Below are positions 1-6,988 of a stretch of DNA of 19,823 nt, one piece after another. The translations under genes and the position numbers were made by a program. The stretch comes from Planctomycetota bacterium. Lineage in GTDB: Bacteria; Planctomycetota; B15-G4. The notes under the pieces are model-generated. The model worked only from the letters and a program-made list of their open reading frames with translations. It was not told the origin of the DNA and searched no databases. The stretch is taken from positions 1 to 19,823 of the forward strand of contig QNBX01000080.1 of the NCBI GenBank assembly GCA_003644265.1, in the 5' to 3' direction. Each line of letters starts with the position of its first letter. Position 1 is the first letter of the stretch.

Positions 1-1
1 C

Positions 2-1993
2 ACGACCTGGAACGTCAGCGCCGAGCTGGGGGCCGCGCTGGACCCGGAGCTGCACCACGACCTGGCGCTCACCTTGGCCAGCGAACGGCCCGGCACGGTG
101 GACGTCTGGTGGCGCGCAGCTGGCGAGCCCTACGCAGAAGCGCGCCGTGTGGCGGGCATGCAGCTGGTGCCGGACGGGCAGCCGCATGAGTACGTATGGA
201 AGGTGTCCGGCCTGCGCGGCGCCGGCGACGCCACGGACGTGCGGTCGGGCGTGGCCGGCTTGCGCTTCTCTTTCCAGGGCGAGGTGCTGCGAGGGCTGAG
301 GTTGACTCGCATCGAGCTGCGCTCCGACCTGGACCCCGTGCGGGGAGCCGCCGGACCGCCGCTGATCCGGGTGCAGAAGGACTTCGCGTTCTGTGACGGC
401 GTGGCGCTGCCGGTGGGCGCGGCCCTCACGGCGCAAGCCGCGGCGGACGGCGCCGACGAGCTGCGCCTGCTGGTGGGAGCCTCCGGTGGGGGCAGCGTGT
501 CCGGCCCGCCGGAGCAGCCGGTGCTGCTCGAGCTCGCCACTGCGCTGTCGCGGCAGCGTCTGGAGCTGCGCCGCGACGAGCCCTGGCGTGAGCTGCGGCT
601 CCCGCTGCCCGCGGGCGGCGTCGATGACAGCGGGCGGGCGGTCTCGGCGCGCGTGATCTCCGGGCCCCCCGGCGCCGCCGCGCTGCTCGGGCGCGTGCTG
701 CAGGTGGGCCCCGCGCCGCCGCGGGCCGAGCGCGGTGCGCGCCCCACGTTGGTGCTCTATCTGGAGGACACCCTGCGCGCCGACCGCCTCTCCAGCTATG
801 GCTACGCCCGCGAAACCGACCCGCACCTGGCCGCGGTGGCGCGCGAGGGCGCCCTGATGGAGCGCGTGATCGCGTCCGCCAACTGGACGCGGCCGGCCAT
901 GGCCAGCGTGTTCACCTCGCTGCCGCCACCGGCCCACGGCAACCGCAGCTTCCGCGACAAGCTGCCGCGTGGGCTGGTCACCCTGGCGGAGGCCTTCGCG
1001 GCGGACGGCTACCTGGTGCTGTCGTTCACCAGCAACTACCACGCTGGCGCCTGGGCCGGGCTGGATCAGGGCGTCGACTTGCAGCTGGAGCCCGAGGCCT
1101 TCGGCACGCCCCTGGCGCCCGACACGCGCACGGCGGGGCGCATCCATCCCTTCATCGAGCAGGCGCTGGCAGAGTACGGCGACCTGCCGCTGCTGCTGCT
1201 GGTGCACAGCCTCGATCCGCACGCGCCCTACCAACCCGACCCCGCCGACCTGCGCGCCCTGGCCCCGGGCGGGCGTCCGCCCCAGGGAGACGGACATACG
1301 GCGCGCTCGTTGCGCTACGACGCCGAGGTGCTGGGCAACGATCATTGGCTGGCGCGGCTGGACGAGGCCCTGAGCGCGCAGGGCCTGGCCGACGACGCCA
1401 TCCTGTGTTTTCTCTCGGATCACGGCGAGGCCTTCGGCGAGCACGGCGCCGTTGAGCACCACGATCAGCTCTACCAGCAGGAGCTGTCCGTGCCCTGGGT
1501 GTTGCGCTGGCCGGGGCGCATCGCGCCGGGGACGCGCATCGCACGGCTGGCGTCTCACATCGACGTGGCGCCGACGCTGGCCGGCCTGGCGGGCGTGCCG
1601 CGTCCCGAGGGCTGGATGGGCGCCGATCTGTCAGCGGCTCTGCGCGGCGGGCCCGAGCCGCCACCGGCCGCGGCCTTCTCCGAGAGCCTGCGCATCGCCG
1701 GCCAGCGCGATCCCGTGCACGAGCTGGCCGTGGTGATCTGGCCCCACAAGCTGGTGCTGCGCCTGCAGGGCGAGCAGCTCGTGCCCCTGCGCCTGTTCGA
1801 CCTCGAGGCCGACCCCGGCGAGGCCCGGGACATCCTGCACGCGGGCGACGTCTCGCCCGCGCGCTTCAACGCCCTGGTGGGCCACGCGCGCCGCACGCTG
1901 CAGGCCGTGAACTCCGTGCCCGGCGACAGCGACGCCGATGGCCTCGACCCCGCGCGCCAGAGCTGGATGCGGGAGATGGGCTACCTGAAGTGA
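2..1993 (+). CDS. Sulfatase-superfamily hydrolase, 5'-truncated by the window edge
   Basis: The frame is open from base 2, so the true start lies left of the window; the in-frame TTG at 74 is probably internal. An N-terminal part of about 215 residues or more, beta-rich in appearance (WWR, then IELRSDLD), precedes an alkaline-phosphatase-fold sulfatase-like domain. That domain starts near nt 745 (LVLYLEDTLRADR, metal-site Asp) and continues with HSLDPHAPY, SDHGEAFGEHG and the terminal MREMGYLK, a usual ending in this family. The nucleophile position of the CxPxR motif is Thr (codon 887-889, NWTRPAMASVFTS), so formylglycine cannot form. The same two-part architecture recurs in the gene at 12825, which makes the two paralogues. 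By that comparison the missing 5' end may encode a lipoprotein signal. The substrate is unknown; a phosphate or phosphodiester seems likelier than a sulfate ester. Confidence 0.87.
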   Translation, partial: TTWNVSAELGAALDPELHHDLALTLASERPGTVDVWWRAAGEPYAEARRVAGMQLVPDGQPHEYVWKVSGLRGAGDATDVRSGVAGLRFSFQGEVLRGLRLTRIELRSDLDPVRGAAGPPLIRVQKDFAFCDGVALPVGAALTAQAAADGADELRLLVGASGGGSVSGPPEQPVLLELATALSRQRLELRRDEPWRELRLPLPAGGVDDSGRAVSARVISGPPGAAALLGRVLQVGPAPPRAERGARPTLVLYLEDTLRADRLSSYGYARETDPHLAAVAREGALMERVIASANWTRPAMASVFTSLPPPAHGNRSFRDKLPRGLVTLAEAFAADGYLVLSFTSNYHAGAWAGLDQGVDLQLEPEAFGTPLAPDTRTAGRIHPFIEQALAEYGDLPLLLLVHSLDPHAPYQPDPADLRALAPGGRPPQGDGHTARSLRYDAEVLGNDHWLARLDEALSAQGLADDAILCFLSDHGEAFGEHGAVEHHDQLYQQELSVPWVLRWPGRIAPGTRIARLASHIDVAPTLAGLAGVPRPEGWMGADLSAALRGGPEPPPAAAFSESLRIAGQRDPVHELAVVIWPHKLVLRLQGEQLVPLRLFDLEADPGEARDILHAGDVSPARFNALVGHARRTLQAVNSVPGDSDADGLDPARQSWMREMGYLK

Positions 1994-2979
1994 GGCGGGA
2001 GCCGCCCGCGCTCGCACACCAACCGCAGCTCCGCCAACACGTCGTGGCGCCGCTGCGTGAGCACGGTCAGGGTGCGGTTGACACGCGTGCGCGCGATGCC
2101 CGCCGAGGTGTGGCTGCGGTTGATGCGGCACTGCACGATCCAATCGCTCACGAGGTCGTCCAGGAAGTAGTCGGCAAACGTGGCGAGCTGACTCAGCTCC
2201 ATGGTCAGGAAGGCCTCGTGCCGCGCCTGCACGTCCGCCAGCTCGCGCTGGAAGCGGGAGAGCGCGCGGTTGGCCGAGCTGGCGTGGCGATGAGCGTCGT
2301 CGATGTGCTCGAACTTCACCCAGTTGCTGGCCAGGCCGATCATGTCGAGCTTGCCCAGCGCCTGAGCCTTGGACAGCGCGTGCAGCAGCCCGGTGATGGC
2401 GGCCTTGGCGACGTGTCCGGCCCAGAGCGCCTCGTCCACCTCGCGCAGCAGGTCGTCAAGCACGCCCTGGCGCTCGGCCAGATGCAGGCGCCGGTCGTGT
2501 TCGCGGGCGCCGTGCTCGCTCAAGAAGCGGCCCTTCTGCGCCAGCAGCTCGTGGTAGCGCGGCAGCGGGTCGGCCAGCGACGCGACCTGCTGCGTCAGCG
2601 CCGCGATGCGTGCCTGGAGCTCGGTCTGCTCGGCGCGCGCTTGATCCAACGCCAGGCAGGCCGTGACCCACTCCGCCACCTCCTCTTGTTGACGCGACTC
2701 CAGCTGGCCGCGAGCCCAGGCCAACAGGGACGCCAGCCCCGGTCCTTTCAGGTCATCGACGTCCCGTCGCTCGCGGGCCACGCGCTGCTCCAGCTTGCCC
2801 ACCCGCGCGTGCACACTCGCCAGCTCACGGCGCGCTGACTCCAGCTGCCCACCCAGCCGCCGGAACTGCTCCAGCTCAGCCCGCACCCAGCTCAGCTGCT
2901 GGTCGAGGTGCGCCAGGACAGCCCCCGCGTCCGTGTCGTCGTCGCCCGCTTCCGGGCCGCCATGGTCTGCGTCCTGCAT
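1981..2979 (-). CDS. Unrecognised coiled-coil protein
   Basis: This encodes 332 residues with no signal peptide or membrane segment, so it is probably cytoplasmic. Residues from about 20 to 170 are rich in Leu, Glu, Gln, Arg and Ala with heptad-like spacing (HLDQQLSWVRAELEQFRRLG), which points to a long coiled coil. The C-terminal half is helical and more compositionally mixed (KLDMIGLASNWVKFEHIDD, FADYFLDDLVSDWIVQCRIN). The ATG at 2977-2979 was chosen because a TACAAT -10-like hexamer ends 6 nt before it; an upstream in-frame start at 3057 would add a low-complexity Trp/Gly-rich leader. Its stop codon lies inside the convergent sulfatase-like gene (13-nt overlap). I do not recognise the family. 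The opposite-strand open frame here reads as a His/Gln/Arg-rich shadow. Confidence 0.72.
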   Translation of the reverse strand: MQDADHGGPEAGDDDTDAGAVLAHLDQQLSWVRAELEQFRRLGGQLESARRELASVHARVGKLEQRVARERRDVDDLKGPGLASLLAWARGQLESRQQEEVAEWVTACLALDQARAEQTELQARIAALTQQVASLADPLPRYHELLAQKGRFLSEHGAREHDRRLHLAERQGVLDDLLREVDEALWAGHVAKAAITGLLHALSKAQALGKLDMIGLASNWVKFEHIDDAHRHASSANRALSRFQRELADVQARHEAFLTMELSQLATFADYFLDDLVSDWIVQCRINRSHTSAGIARTRVNRTLTVLTQRRHDVLAELRLVCERGRLPPHFR

Positions 2980-3015
2980 GGCGCCATTGTAGAGAGCCGG
3001 GCAGCCCACCCAACC
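2980..3015 (-). promoter_or_regulatory. Putative promoter of the coiled-coil gene (leaderless type)
   Basis: Read on the minus strand, TTGGGT, a 16-nt spacer and TACAAT (5 of 6 to TATAAT) are followed by GGCGCC and then the ATG. A start site about 6-7 nt after the -10 would fall at the ATG, giving a leaderless mRNA. There is no Shine-Dalgarno sequence. Confidence 0.45.
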
Positions 3016-3054
3016 CGCCCACCCCAACTTCCCCCAGCGCCGCGCCTGCAACAC

Positions 3055-3086
3055 CACGCCCCCCGCGCCACGCCCCCCGCGCCACG
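3055..3086. repeat. 14-bp tandem repeat, 2.3 copies
   Basis: The unit CACGCCCCCCGCGC occurs perfectly at 3055-3068 and 3069-3082, with a partial third copy (CACG) at 3083-3086. It lies between two minus-strand genes and directly abuts the large inverted repeat that starts at 3086. Confidence 0.8.
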
Positions 3087-3168
3087 TCTGTAGCGCAGGA
3101 GCAGCGGGCTGGAGCGACGAAGTGATAAACGCAGGAGCCCAGCCCGCTGCTCCGGAGCGAACACAGAC
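3086..3168. repeat. Large inverted repeat, possible terminator of the Fe-S assembly gene
   Basis: A perfect 15-bp inverted repeat pairs GGAGCAGCGGGCTGG (3098-3112) with CCAGCCCGCTGCTCC (3139-3153) around a 26-nt loop. An outer 6-bp pair, GTCTGT (3086-3091) with ACAGAC (3163-3168), lies beyond small asymmetric internal loops. It starts 34 nt past the stop of the minus-strand gene ending at 3203, so it could terminate that transcript, but there is no U-tract. A dispersed palindromic element is the alternative. Confidence 0.6.
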
Positions 3169-3202
3169 GCGCCCCGCTCAAGCAACGCAGCCGCCGGCGC
3201 CC

Positions 3203-3532
3203 TCAGTCCATCCCGAGCTTCTTGCGCCCCTCAGGCGAGATCATCTCCGGCCCCCACGGCGGATCCCAGACGATGCTGACCTCCACATCGCTCACGCCGT
3301 CGATGGCCTTGATGCGGTTCTCGGCCTCTTCGGGGAGGTCCTTGGCCGCTGGGCAACTGGGTGAGGTCAGGCTCATGGTCACCTTGACCACGGCCTCATC
3401 GGTGATCTCCAGGCCGTAGATCAGCCCGAAGTCGACGATGTTGACGGGCACTTCGGGGTCGAACACCGTGGCCAGCGCGTCCATGACGGGCTGACGCAGG
3501 GGGTGCTGGGCGGGTTGGGTGGATTCGGTCAT
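3203..3532 (-). CDS. MIP18/SufT-type (DUF59) iron-sulfur cluster assembly factor
   Basis: The 109-residue product is typical in length for a stand-alone DUF59 domain. Family hallmarks visible are DPEVPVNIVDFGLIYGLEI near residues 25-43, the conserved Cys60 in TSPSCP, and a C-terminal WDPPWGPEMISPEGRKKLGM segment. Proteins of this family act in the cytoplasm in Fe-S cluster maturation or transfer to client proteins (SufT, eukaryotic MIP18/CIAO2); PaaD-type proteins are related. The ATG at 3530-3532 was chosen because the longer open frame upstream (to 3877) has no homology-like character and runs into the divergent neighbour. No suf or isc genes are adjacent, so the client is unknown. No convincing Shine-Dalgarno sequence precedes the start. 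Confidence 0.92.
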   Translation of the reverse strand: MTESTQPAQHPLRQPVMDALATVFDPEVPVNIVDFGLIYGLEITDEAVVKVTMSLTSPSCPAAKDLPEEAENRIKAIDGVSDVEVSIVWDPPWGPEMISPEGRKKLGMD

Positions 3533-3745
3533 CGGGTCGATCTCAGCAGGTGGGGCGACGCTGCGGCGCCCGCAGGGAGTACGAGACCCCATTGGACGGC
3601 CGCAGCCCGCGGGGCGCAAGGGAGGGCGTGGTCGCGTGAGGGGGGGGGCGTGCTCGCCGTCCCCGGCGGCGCGCTCACCCGTCGCCGCCGCGGCTGGGGC
3701 GGGCCAGCCCCTTCGCGCGGGGCGGCGCCCGGTCACCTTCTCCCT

Positions 3746-3774
3746 TTGCCCGGCCGTGGTTGCGGGGCTAGGCT
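3746..3774 (+). promoter_or_regulatory. Putative promoter of the methyltransferase/MTHFR gene
   Basis: TTGCCC (3746-3751), a 17-nt spacer and TAGGCT (3769-3774) give a start site near 3781 and a leader of about 32 nt. The match is modest but resembles the TTGACG...TAGGAT promoter seen before the gene at 6612. A 7-bp inverted repeat, CGGGGCT/AGCCCCG (3763-3769 and 3784-3790), overlaps it and could be an operator. Confidence 0.35.
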
Positions 3775-3812
3775 CCCAACCGAAGCCCCGTCCCCCGTAC
3801 GAGCCCGACTTC

Positions 3813-5687
3813 ATGGCCGACCGAGCACCGTTTCTCGAAGCCCTTCGCGAGCGCGTCATCCTGGGCGATGGCGGCATGGGCAGCGAGATCTACGGCCGCG
3901 GCATCTTCATCAACCGCTGCTACGACGAGCTGAACCTCTCGGCCCGGGAGCTGGTGCAGGGCATCCACGCCGACTTCATCAAGGCCGGCAGCGACCTGAT
4001 CGAGACCAACACCTACGGCGCCAACCGGCCCAAGCTGGCGGCCTACGGTCTGGAGGACAAGCTGCTCGACCTGCTGCGCGAGGGGGTCAGCCTGGCGCGC
4101 GAGGTGGCCGGCGAGCGGGTCTATGTGGCCGGCTCGGTGGGGCCGCTCGGTCCCGCGGCCAGCGAAGCGGGGCTGTCGGAGAGCGAGCGCGACGCGGCCT
4201 ATCGCGAGGTGGCCGTGGCCCTGGCGGAGGCCGGCGCCGACCTGGTGTTCCTCGACACCTTCACCAGCATGCCGGACCTGCGCCTGGCCATCGAGGCCTG
4301 CAAGGCGGTCACGGATCTGCCGGTGGTGGGCAGCTTCAGTTTTCACCGCGGCTTCGTCATGGGCAGCCACGATTTCCTGGTGCCGCCGGACGACGTGGCG
4401 CGCGCGGCCATCCGCGCCGGCGTCGACGTGATCGGCGCCAATTGCGGCGACGGCCCGCACACCACGCTCGACGTGCTGGAGATCATGACGCAGGTGACGG
4501 GCGACGTGCCCGTGGCGGCCATGCCCAACGTGGGCGGTCCTGCGCTGATCGAGGGGCGCTCGGTCTACCTCTCGTCACCCGAGTACATGGCCGAGTACAG
4601 CCGGCGCTTCTTCCAGATCGGCGCGCGGCTCATCGGTGGTTGCTGTGGTGTCACGCCCACCCAGGTGCGCGAGGCGCGCTCGTTCCTGGCCAGCGTGCAG
4701 CCGCGCACGGCGCACGTGAAGATCGACGATCACGGCCACCGCACCCGGGGCAAGGCGCCGACCCCCCTGGCCGAGCGCTCCGCCTGGGGCGCCGGCCTCG
4801 GCCAGCGCTTCATGGTGAGCGTCGAGCTCGACCCGCCCAAGGGCCTGGACGCCAGCGTCTCGGTGGAGAAGGCGCGCTTCCTGCACGACCAGGGCATCGA
4901 CGCCGTGAACATCGCCGACGGCCCGCGCGCCATGGCGCGCATGAACCCCACGTCGCTGGCCGTGCTGGTCAAGCAGGCCGTGGGCATGGAGACCATCATT
5001 CATTACTGCTGCCGCGACCGGAACGTGCTCGGCATGCAGATGGACCTGATCGGCGCGCACTCGCTGGGCCTGCGCAACCTCATGCTGATCACGGGCGACC
5101 CGCCCAAGATGGGCAACTTCCCTGACGCCACCGCGGTCTTCGACGTCGACTCCATCGGCCTGATCGGCTTTGCCGACCGGCTCAACCACGGCTTCGATCT
5201 GTCGGGAGAGCCGATCAACAAGAAGGGTGACGACGCCACCGACTTCGTGATCGGCACGGGCTGCAACCCGGGCGCGCTCGACATCGGGCTGGAGGCCGAC
5301 CGCCTGCGCCGCAAGATCGAGGCCGGCGCCGAGTACGTCTTCAGCCAGCCGATCTACGACTCGACCAAGCTCGAGCGCTTCCTCGACGCCTGCAAGGGCT
5401 TCCTGTCGATCCCGTTCTTCGTCGGCATCCTGCCGCTGGCCTCGCTCAAGAACGCGGAGTTCCTCACGGCCAACGTGCCCGGCATGGACGTGCCCGACGC
5501 CATCATGCAGCGCCTGCGCGACGCCAAGAGCCGCGACGAGCAACGCGCCGTCGGCATCCACGTGGCCACGGACAGCCTGGCTCACGCCGCCGACCTGCCG
5601 CCTGTGCAGGGCACCTACGTGTTTCCGCCTTTCGGCAAGTACGAGGCCATCCTGCAGGTGTTGAAGGACGCGGGGGTGCGGGAGTAG
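3813..5687 (+). CDS. Bifunctional homocysteine S-methyltransferase / methylenetetrahydrofolate reductase
   Basis: The 624-residue product resembles in layout the YitJ-type fusion of Bacillus subtilis. Residues from about 5 to 300 form a homocysteine S-methyltransferase barrel (LGDGGMGSEIYGRG) with the three expected zinc cysteines, Cys211 (GANCGDG) and Cys277-Cys278 (GGCCGVTP). Residues from about 330 to 620 form a MetF-like FAD-dependent 5,10-methylenetetrahydrofolate reductase (FMVSVELDPPKG, LITGDPPKMGNFPDA, FSQPIYD). Together they link one-carbon folate reduction to methionine synthesis in the cytoplasm. No cobalamin-binding or activation domain is fused, so the methyl donor of the first domain cannot be read from sequence. 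The ATG at 3813 starts immediately before the first domain; the open frame upstream to 3519 is low-complexity. No strong Shine-Dalgarno sequence is visible. Confidence 0.96.
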   Translation: MADRAPFLEALRERVILGDGGMGSEIYGRGIFINRCYDELNLSARELVQGIHADFIKAGSDLIETNTYGANRPKLAAYGLEDKLLDLLREGVSLAREVAGERVYVAGSVGPLGPAASEAGLSESERDAAYREVAVALAEAGADLVFLDTFTSMPDLRLAIEACKAVTDLPVVGSFSFHRGFVMGSHDFLVPPDDVARAAIRAGVDVIGANCGDGPHTTLDVLEIMTQVTGDVPVAAMPNVGGPALIEGRSVYLSSPEYMAEYSRRFFQIGARLIGGCCGVTPTQVREARSFLASVQPRTAHVKIDDHGHRTRGKAPTPLAERSAWGAGLGQRFMVSVELDPPKGLDASVSVEKARFLHDQGIDAVNIADGPRAMARMNPTSLAVLVKQAVGMETIIHYCCRDRNVLGMQMDLIGAHSLGLRNLMLITGDPPKMGNFPDATAVFDVDSIGLIGFADRLNHGFDLSGEPINKKGDDATDFVIGTGCNPGALDIGLEADRLRRKIEAGAEYVFSQPIYDSTKLERFLDACKGFLSIPFFVGILPLASLKNAEFLTANVPGMDVPDAIMQRLRDAKSRDEQRAVGIHVATDSLAHAADLPPVQGTYVFPPFGKYEAILQVLKDAGVRE

Positions 5688-5732
5688 GGCAGGCACTCTG
5701 ATCGGCGTGCCGCTCGCCCCGATTGCCTGCCC
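5687..5732. terminator. Hairpin between convergent genes
   Basis: A perfect 9-bp stem, GGGCAGGCA (5687-5695) with TGCCTGCCC (5724-5732), encloses a second stem ATCGG/CCGAT across a 5-nt bulge. It begins on the last base of the preceding stop codon and lies 10 nt from the end of the convergent gene, so it could serve both. No U-tract is present. Confidence 0.6.
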
Positions 5733-5742
5733 GCGCATCGCC

Positions 5743-6612
5743 TCAGGGCGTGGTGCCGGCGATGGCGTCGCTGGCGGAGAAGCCGTGGATGGCTCCTGCA
5801 TCCTGGAACCAGCACTGGACGTACGTCGTGATTCCGGGGGGGATGCCCGGGGGCCAGGGGCCGCTCACGAACAGCCCGCCGAAGGCATCCGTGGGCAGGG
5901 CCAGCAGGATGGTGTCGAGGTCCGGGACGATCACTCCGCCCTTGAAGGGCAGGTTGATGGCGGTCAGCGCGACCAGCAGGTAGGCCGTCGAGTTGGGCGG
6001 CCCGTCGGTCAGCGTGAGCGACACCGGGTCGCAGGGCAGCAGGATGCCCTCACCGACGATCACCGGCATGAGTCCCCCCGTGCCGGCGATGCCGCCGTAC
6101 AGATCAACCCAGGCGCCAGGCACCTCGACGTTGACCGCGTCCGTGAGCACGCCGGTGATCTCGACGCCGGGGACCGTTCCGATGACCCGCGTCCGGCCGA
6201 AGACTCCCATGCTGGGCAGCAGCGTGACGCAGGCGCTCGTGATGACGCGGAACTGGAAGCTCGCGACCAGGATGTCGGGCGGCGCGGTGGCGGGCGTGGC
6301 CGGCGGAGCCAGCGCCGTGTAGAGCGCGTCGCCGTCGGTCAGGTCGGTGTTGATGCCGTCCGGGTCCGGCAGGAAGCCCGCCACGAACACCGGGAAGTCG
6401 CCCGCCGTGGCACCGAGCAGCTCGAGCCGATTCGGGTCCCAGGACAGGATGGCGTCGATGGCCGTGATCGACTGCGCCGAGTCCGCGTGGGCGTGCAAGT
6501 CGAAGCTGATGACCTGGTTGACCACGGCGGTCTGCTCCGCCGGGCTCAAGGGGAGGTCGACCTGCGCGCTGGTCACCAACAGGACCTCGGCCATCAACAA
6601 GAGGCAGCCCAT
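5743..6612 (-). CDS. Secreted protein with a cohesin-like domain
   Basis: This encodes 289 residues. An N-terminal hydrophobic stretch (MGCLLLMAEVLLVTSA, likely cut before Gln) suggests export. Residues from about 17 to 175 look like a cohesin-fold beta-sandwich: a start such as VVNQVISFDLHAHA, then ITAIDAILSWDPNRLELLGA, then ILVASFQFRVITSACVTL. The C-terminal 100 residues form a second beta-rich domain ending in GGLFVSGPWPPG and YVQCWFQDAGAIHGFSASDA, a tail style I associate with planctomycete secreted proteins. The ATG at 6612 has an excellent Shine-Dalgarno (GGAGAAGG) but a signal peptide without positive charge. The in-frame GTG at 6663 would add an RRR-containing n-region and sits 5 nt behind the predicted -10. 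The gene is divergent from a related cohesin-like gene. Function unknown. Confidence 0.85.
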   Translation of the reverse strand: MGCLLLMAEVLLVTSAQVDLPLSPAEQTAVVNQVISFDLHAHADSAQSITAIDAILSWDPNRLELLGATAGDFPVFVAGFLPDPDGINTDLTDGDALYTALAPPATPATAPPDILVASFQFRVITSACVTLLPSMGVFGRTRVIGTVPGVEITGVLTDAVNVEVPGAWVDLYGGIAGTGGLMPVIVGEGILLPCDPVSLTLTDGPPNSTAYLLVALTAINLPFKGGVIVPDLDTILLALPTDAFGGLFVSGPWPPGIPPGITTYVQCWFQDAGAIHGFSASDAIAGTTP

Positions 6613-6668
6613 GCTCCTTCTCCGTGTGTGGTTTCCCTCGCCAACGCAACGTCCAGTACTCACTCTGC

Positions 6669-6696
6669 ATCCTAGCCGAGTCCGGTGAGGCGTCAA
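6669..6696 (-). promoter_or_regulatory. Putative sigma70-like promoter of the 6612 gene
   Basis: On the minus strand, TTGACG (6696-6691, 5 of 6 to consensus), a 16-nt spacer and TAGGAT (6674-6669) predict a start site near 6662. This gives a leader of about 50 nt if ATG 6612 is used, or a leaderless message if GTG 6663 is used. Confidence 0.55.
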
Positions 6697-6826
6697 GCCG
6701 TCCAGGTCGCGAGCTTCGGGCTGTGCGGCTTGTGCGCAGGTCACTCGGCTGACGCAGTCGATGCGCGTTGTCATGGCTGGCGCGACACGCGCGCCGCCCG
6801 AGATCGTACTTCTGAATCACAGTGCG

Positions 6827-6855
6827 TTGACGGATCCGTGCGTCTGGCCTACCTT
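6827..6855 (+). promoter_or_regulatory. Putative sigma70-like promoter of the 6989 gene
   Basis: TTGACG (6827-6832), a 17-nt spacer and TACCTT (6850-6855) predict a start site near 6862. The -35 element is identical to that of the divergent promoter 130 bp away, so the two genes may share a sigma factor. Confidence 0.55.
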
Positions 6856-6988
6856 TCAACTCGGGACTGCGATGCGAGTGGAGGACGTGTGCGCGGGTAA
6901 GGGCAGAGCGCACGCGCGACGACTGCACGCTGGCTCAACGGCACCGGTGGTCGGTGTCTCATCGAGAGAACACACCAGGAGAGGCATC

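Larger units (their letters stand above)
6613..6988. other. Divergent intergenic region with two outward promoters
   Basis: These 376 bp separate two secreted-protein genes and hold an outward-facing promoter on each strand. The plus-strand leader after the 6850-6855 hexamer is about 127 nt and contains a small GTGCGC/GCGCAC hairpin upstream of the Shine-Dalgarno. Open frames crossing the region (for example the extension of the plus gene back to 6761) have no convincing protein character. No riboswitch that I recognise is present. Confidence 0.6.

Noticed and set aside
1990..2838. Plus-strand open frame antisense to the coiled-coil gene
   Set aside because: The product is rich in Gln, Arg, His and Val without recognisable structure, and its start sits at the end of the previous gene. 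The minus strand gives a coherent coiled coil and a promoter-like hexamer at its start.
3763..3790. Riboswitch (SAH, SAM or cobalamin type) before the methionine gene
   Set aside because: Only a simple 7-bp inverted repeat is present, no conserved riboswitch core was recognised, and the predicted transcription start near 3781 would cut through it.
3519..3812. N-terminal extension of the methyltransferase/MTHFR gene
   Set aside because: The extra 98 codons are Ala/Gly/Arg/Pro low-complexity, cover the divergent promoter region, and precede a start (3813) that matches the family N-terminus.
6761..6988. N-terminal extension of the 6989 gene
   Set aside because: It would bury the signal peptide and span the predicted promoter. 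ATG 6989 has a strong Shine-Dalgarno and yields a normal signal peptide.
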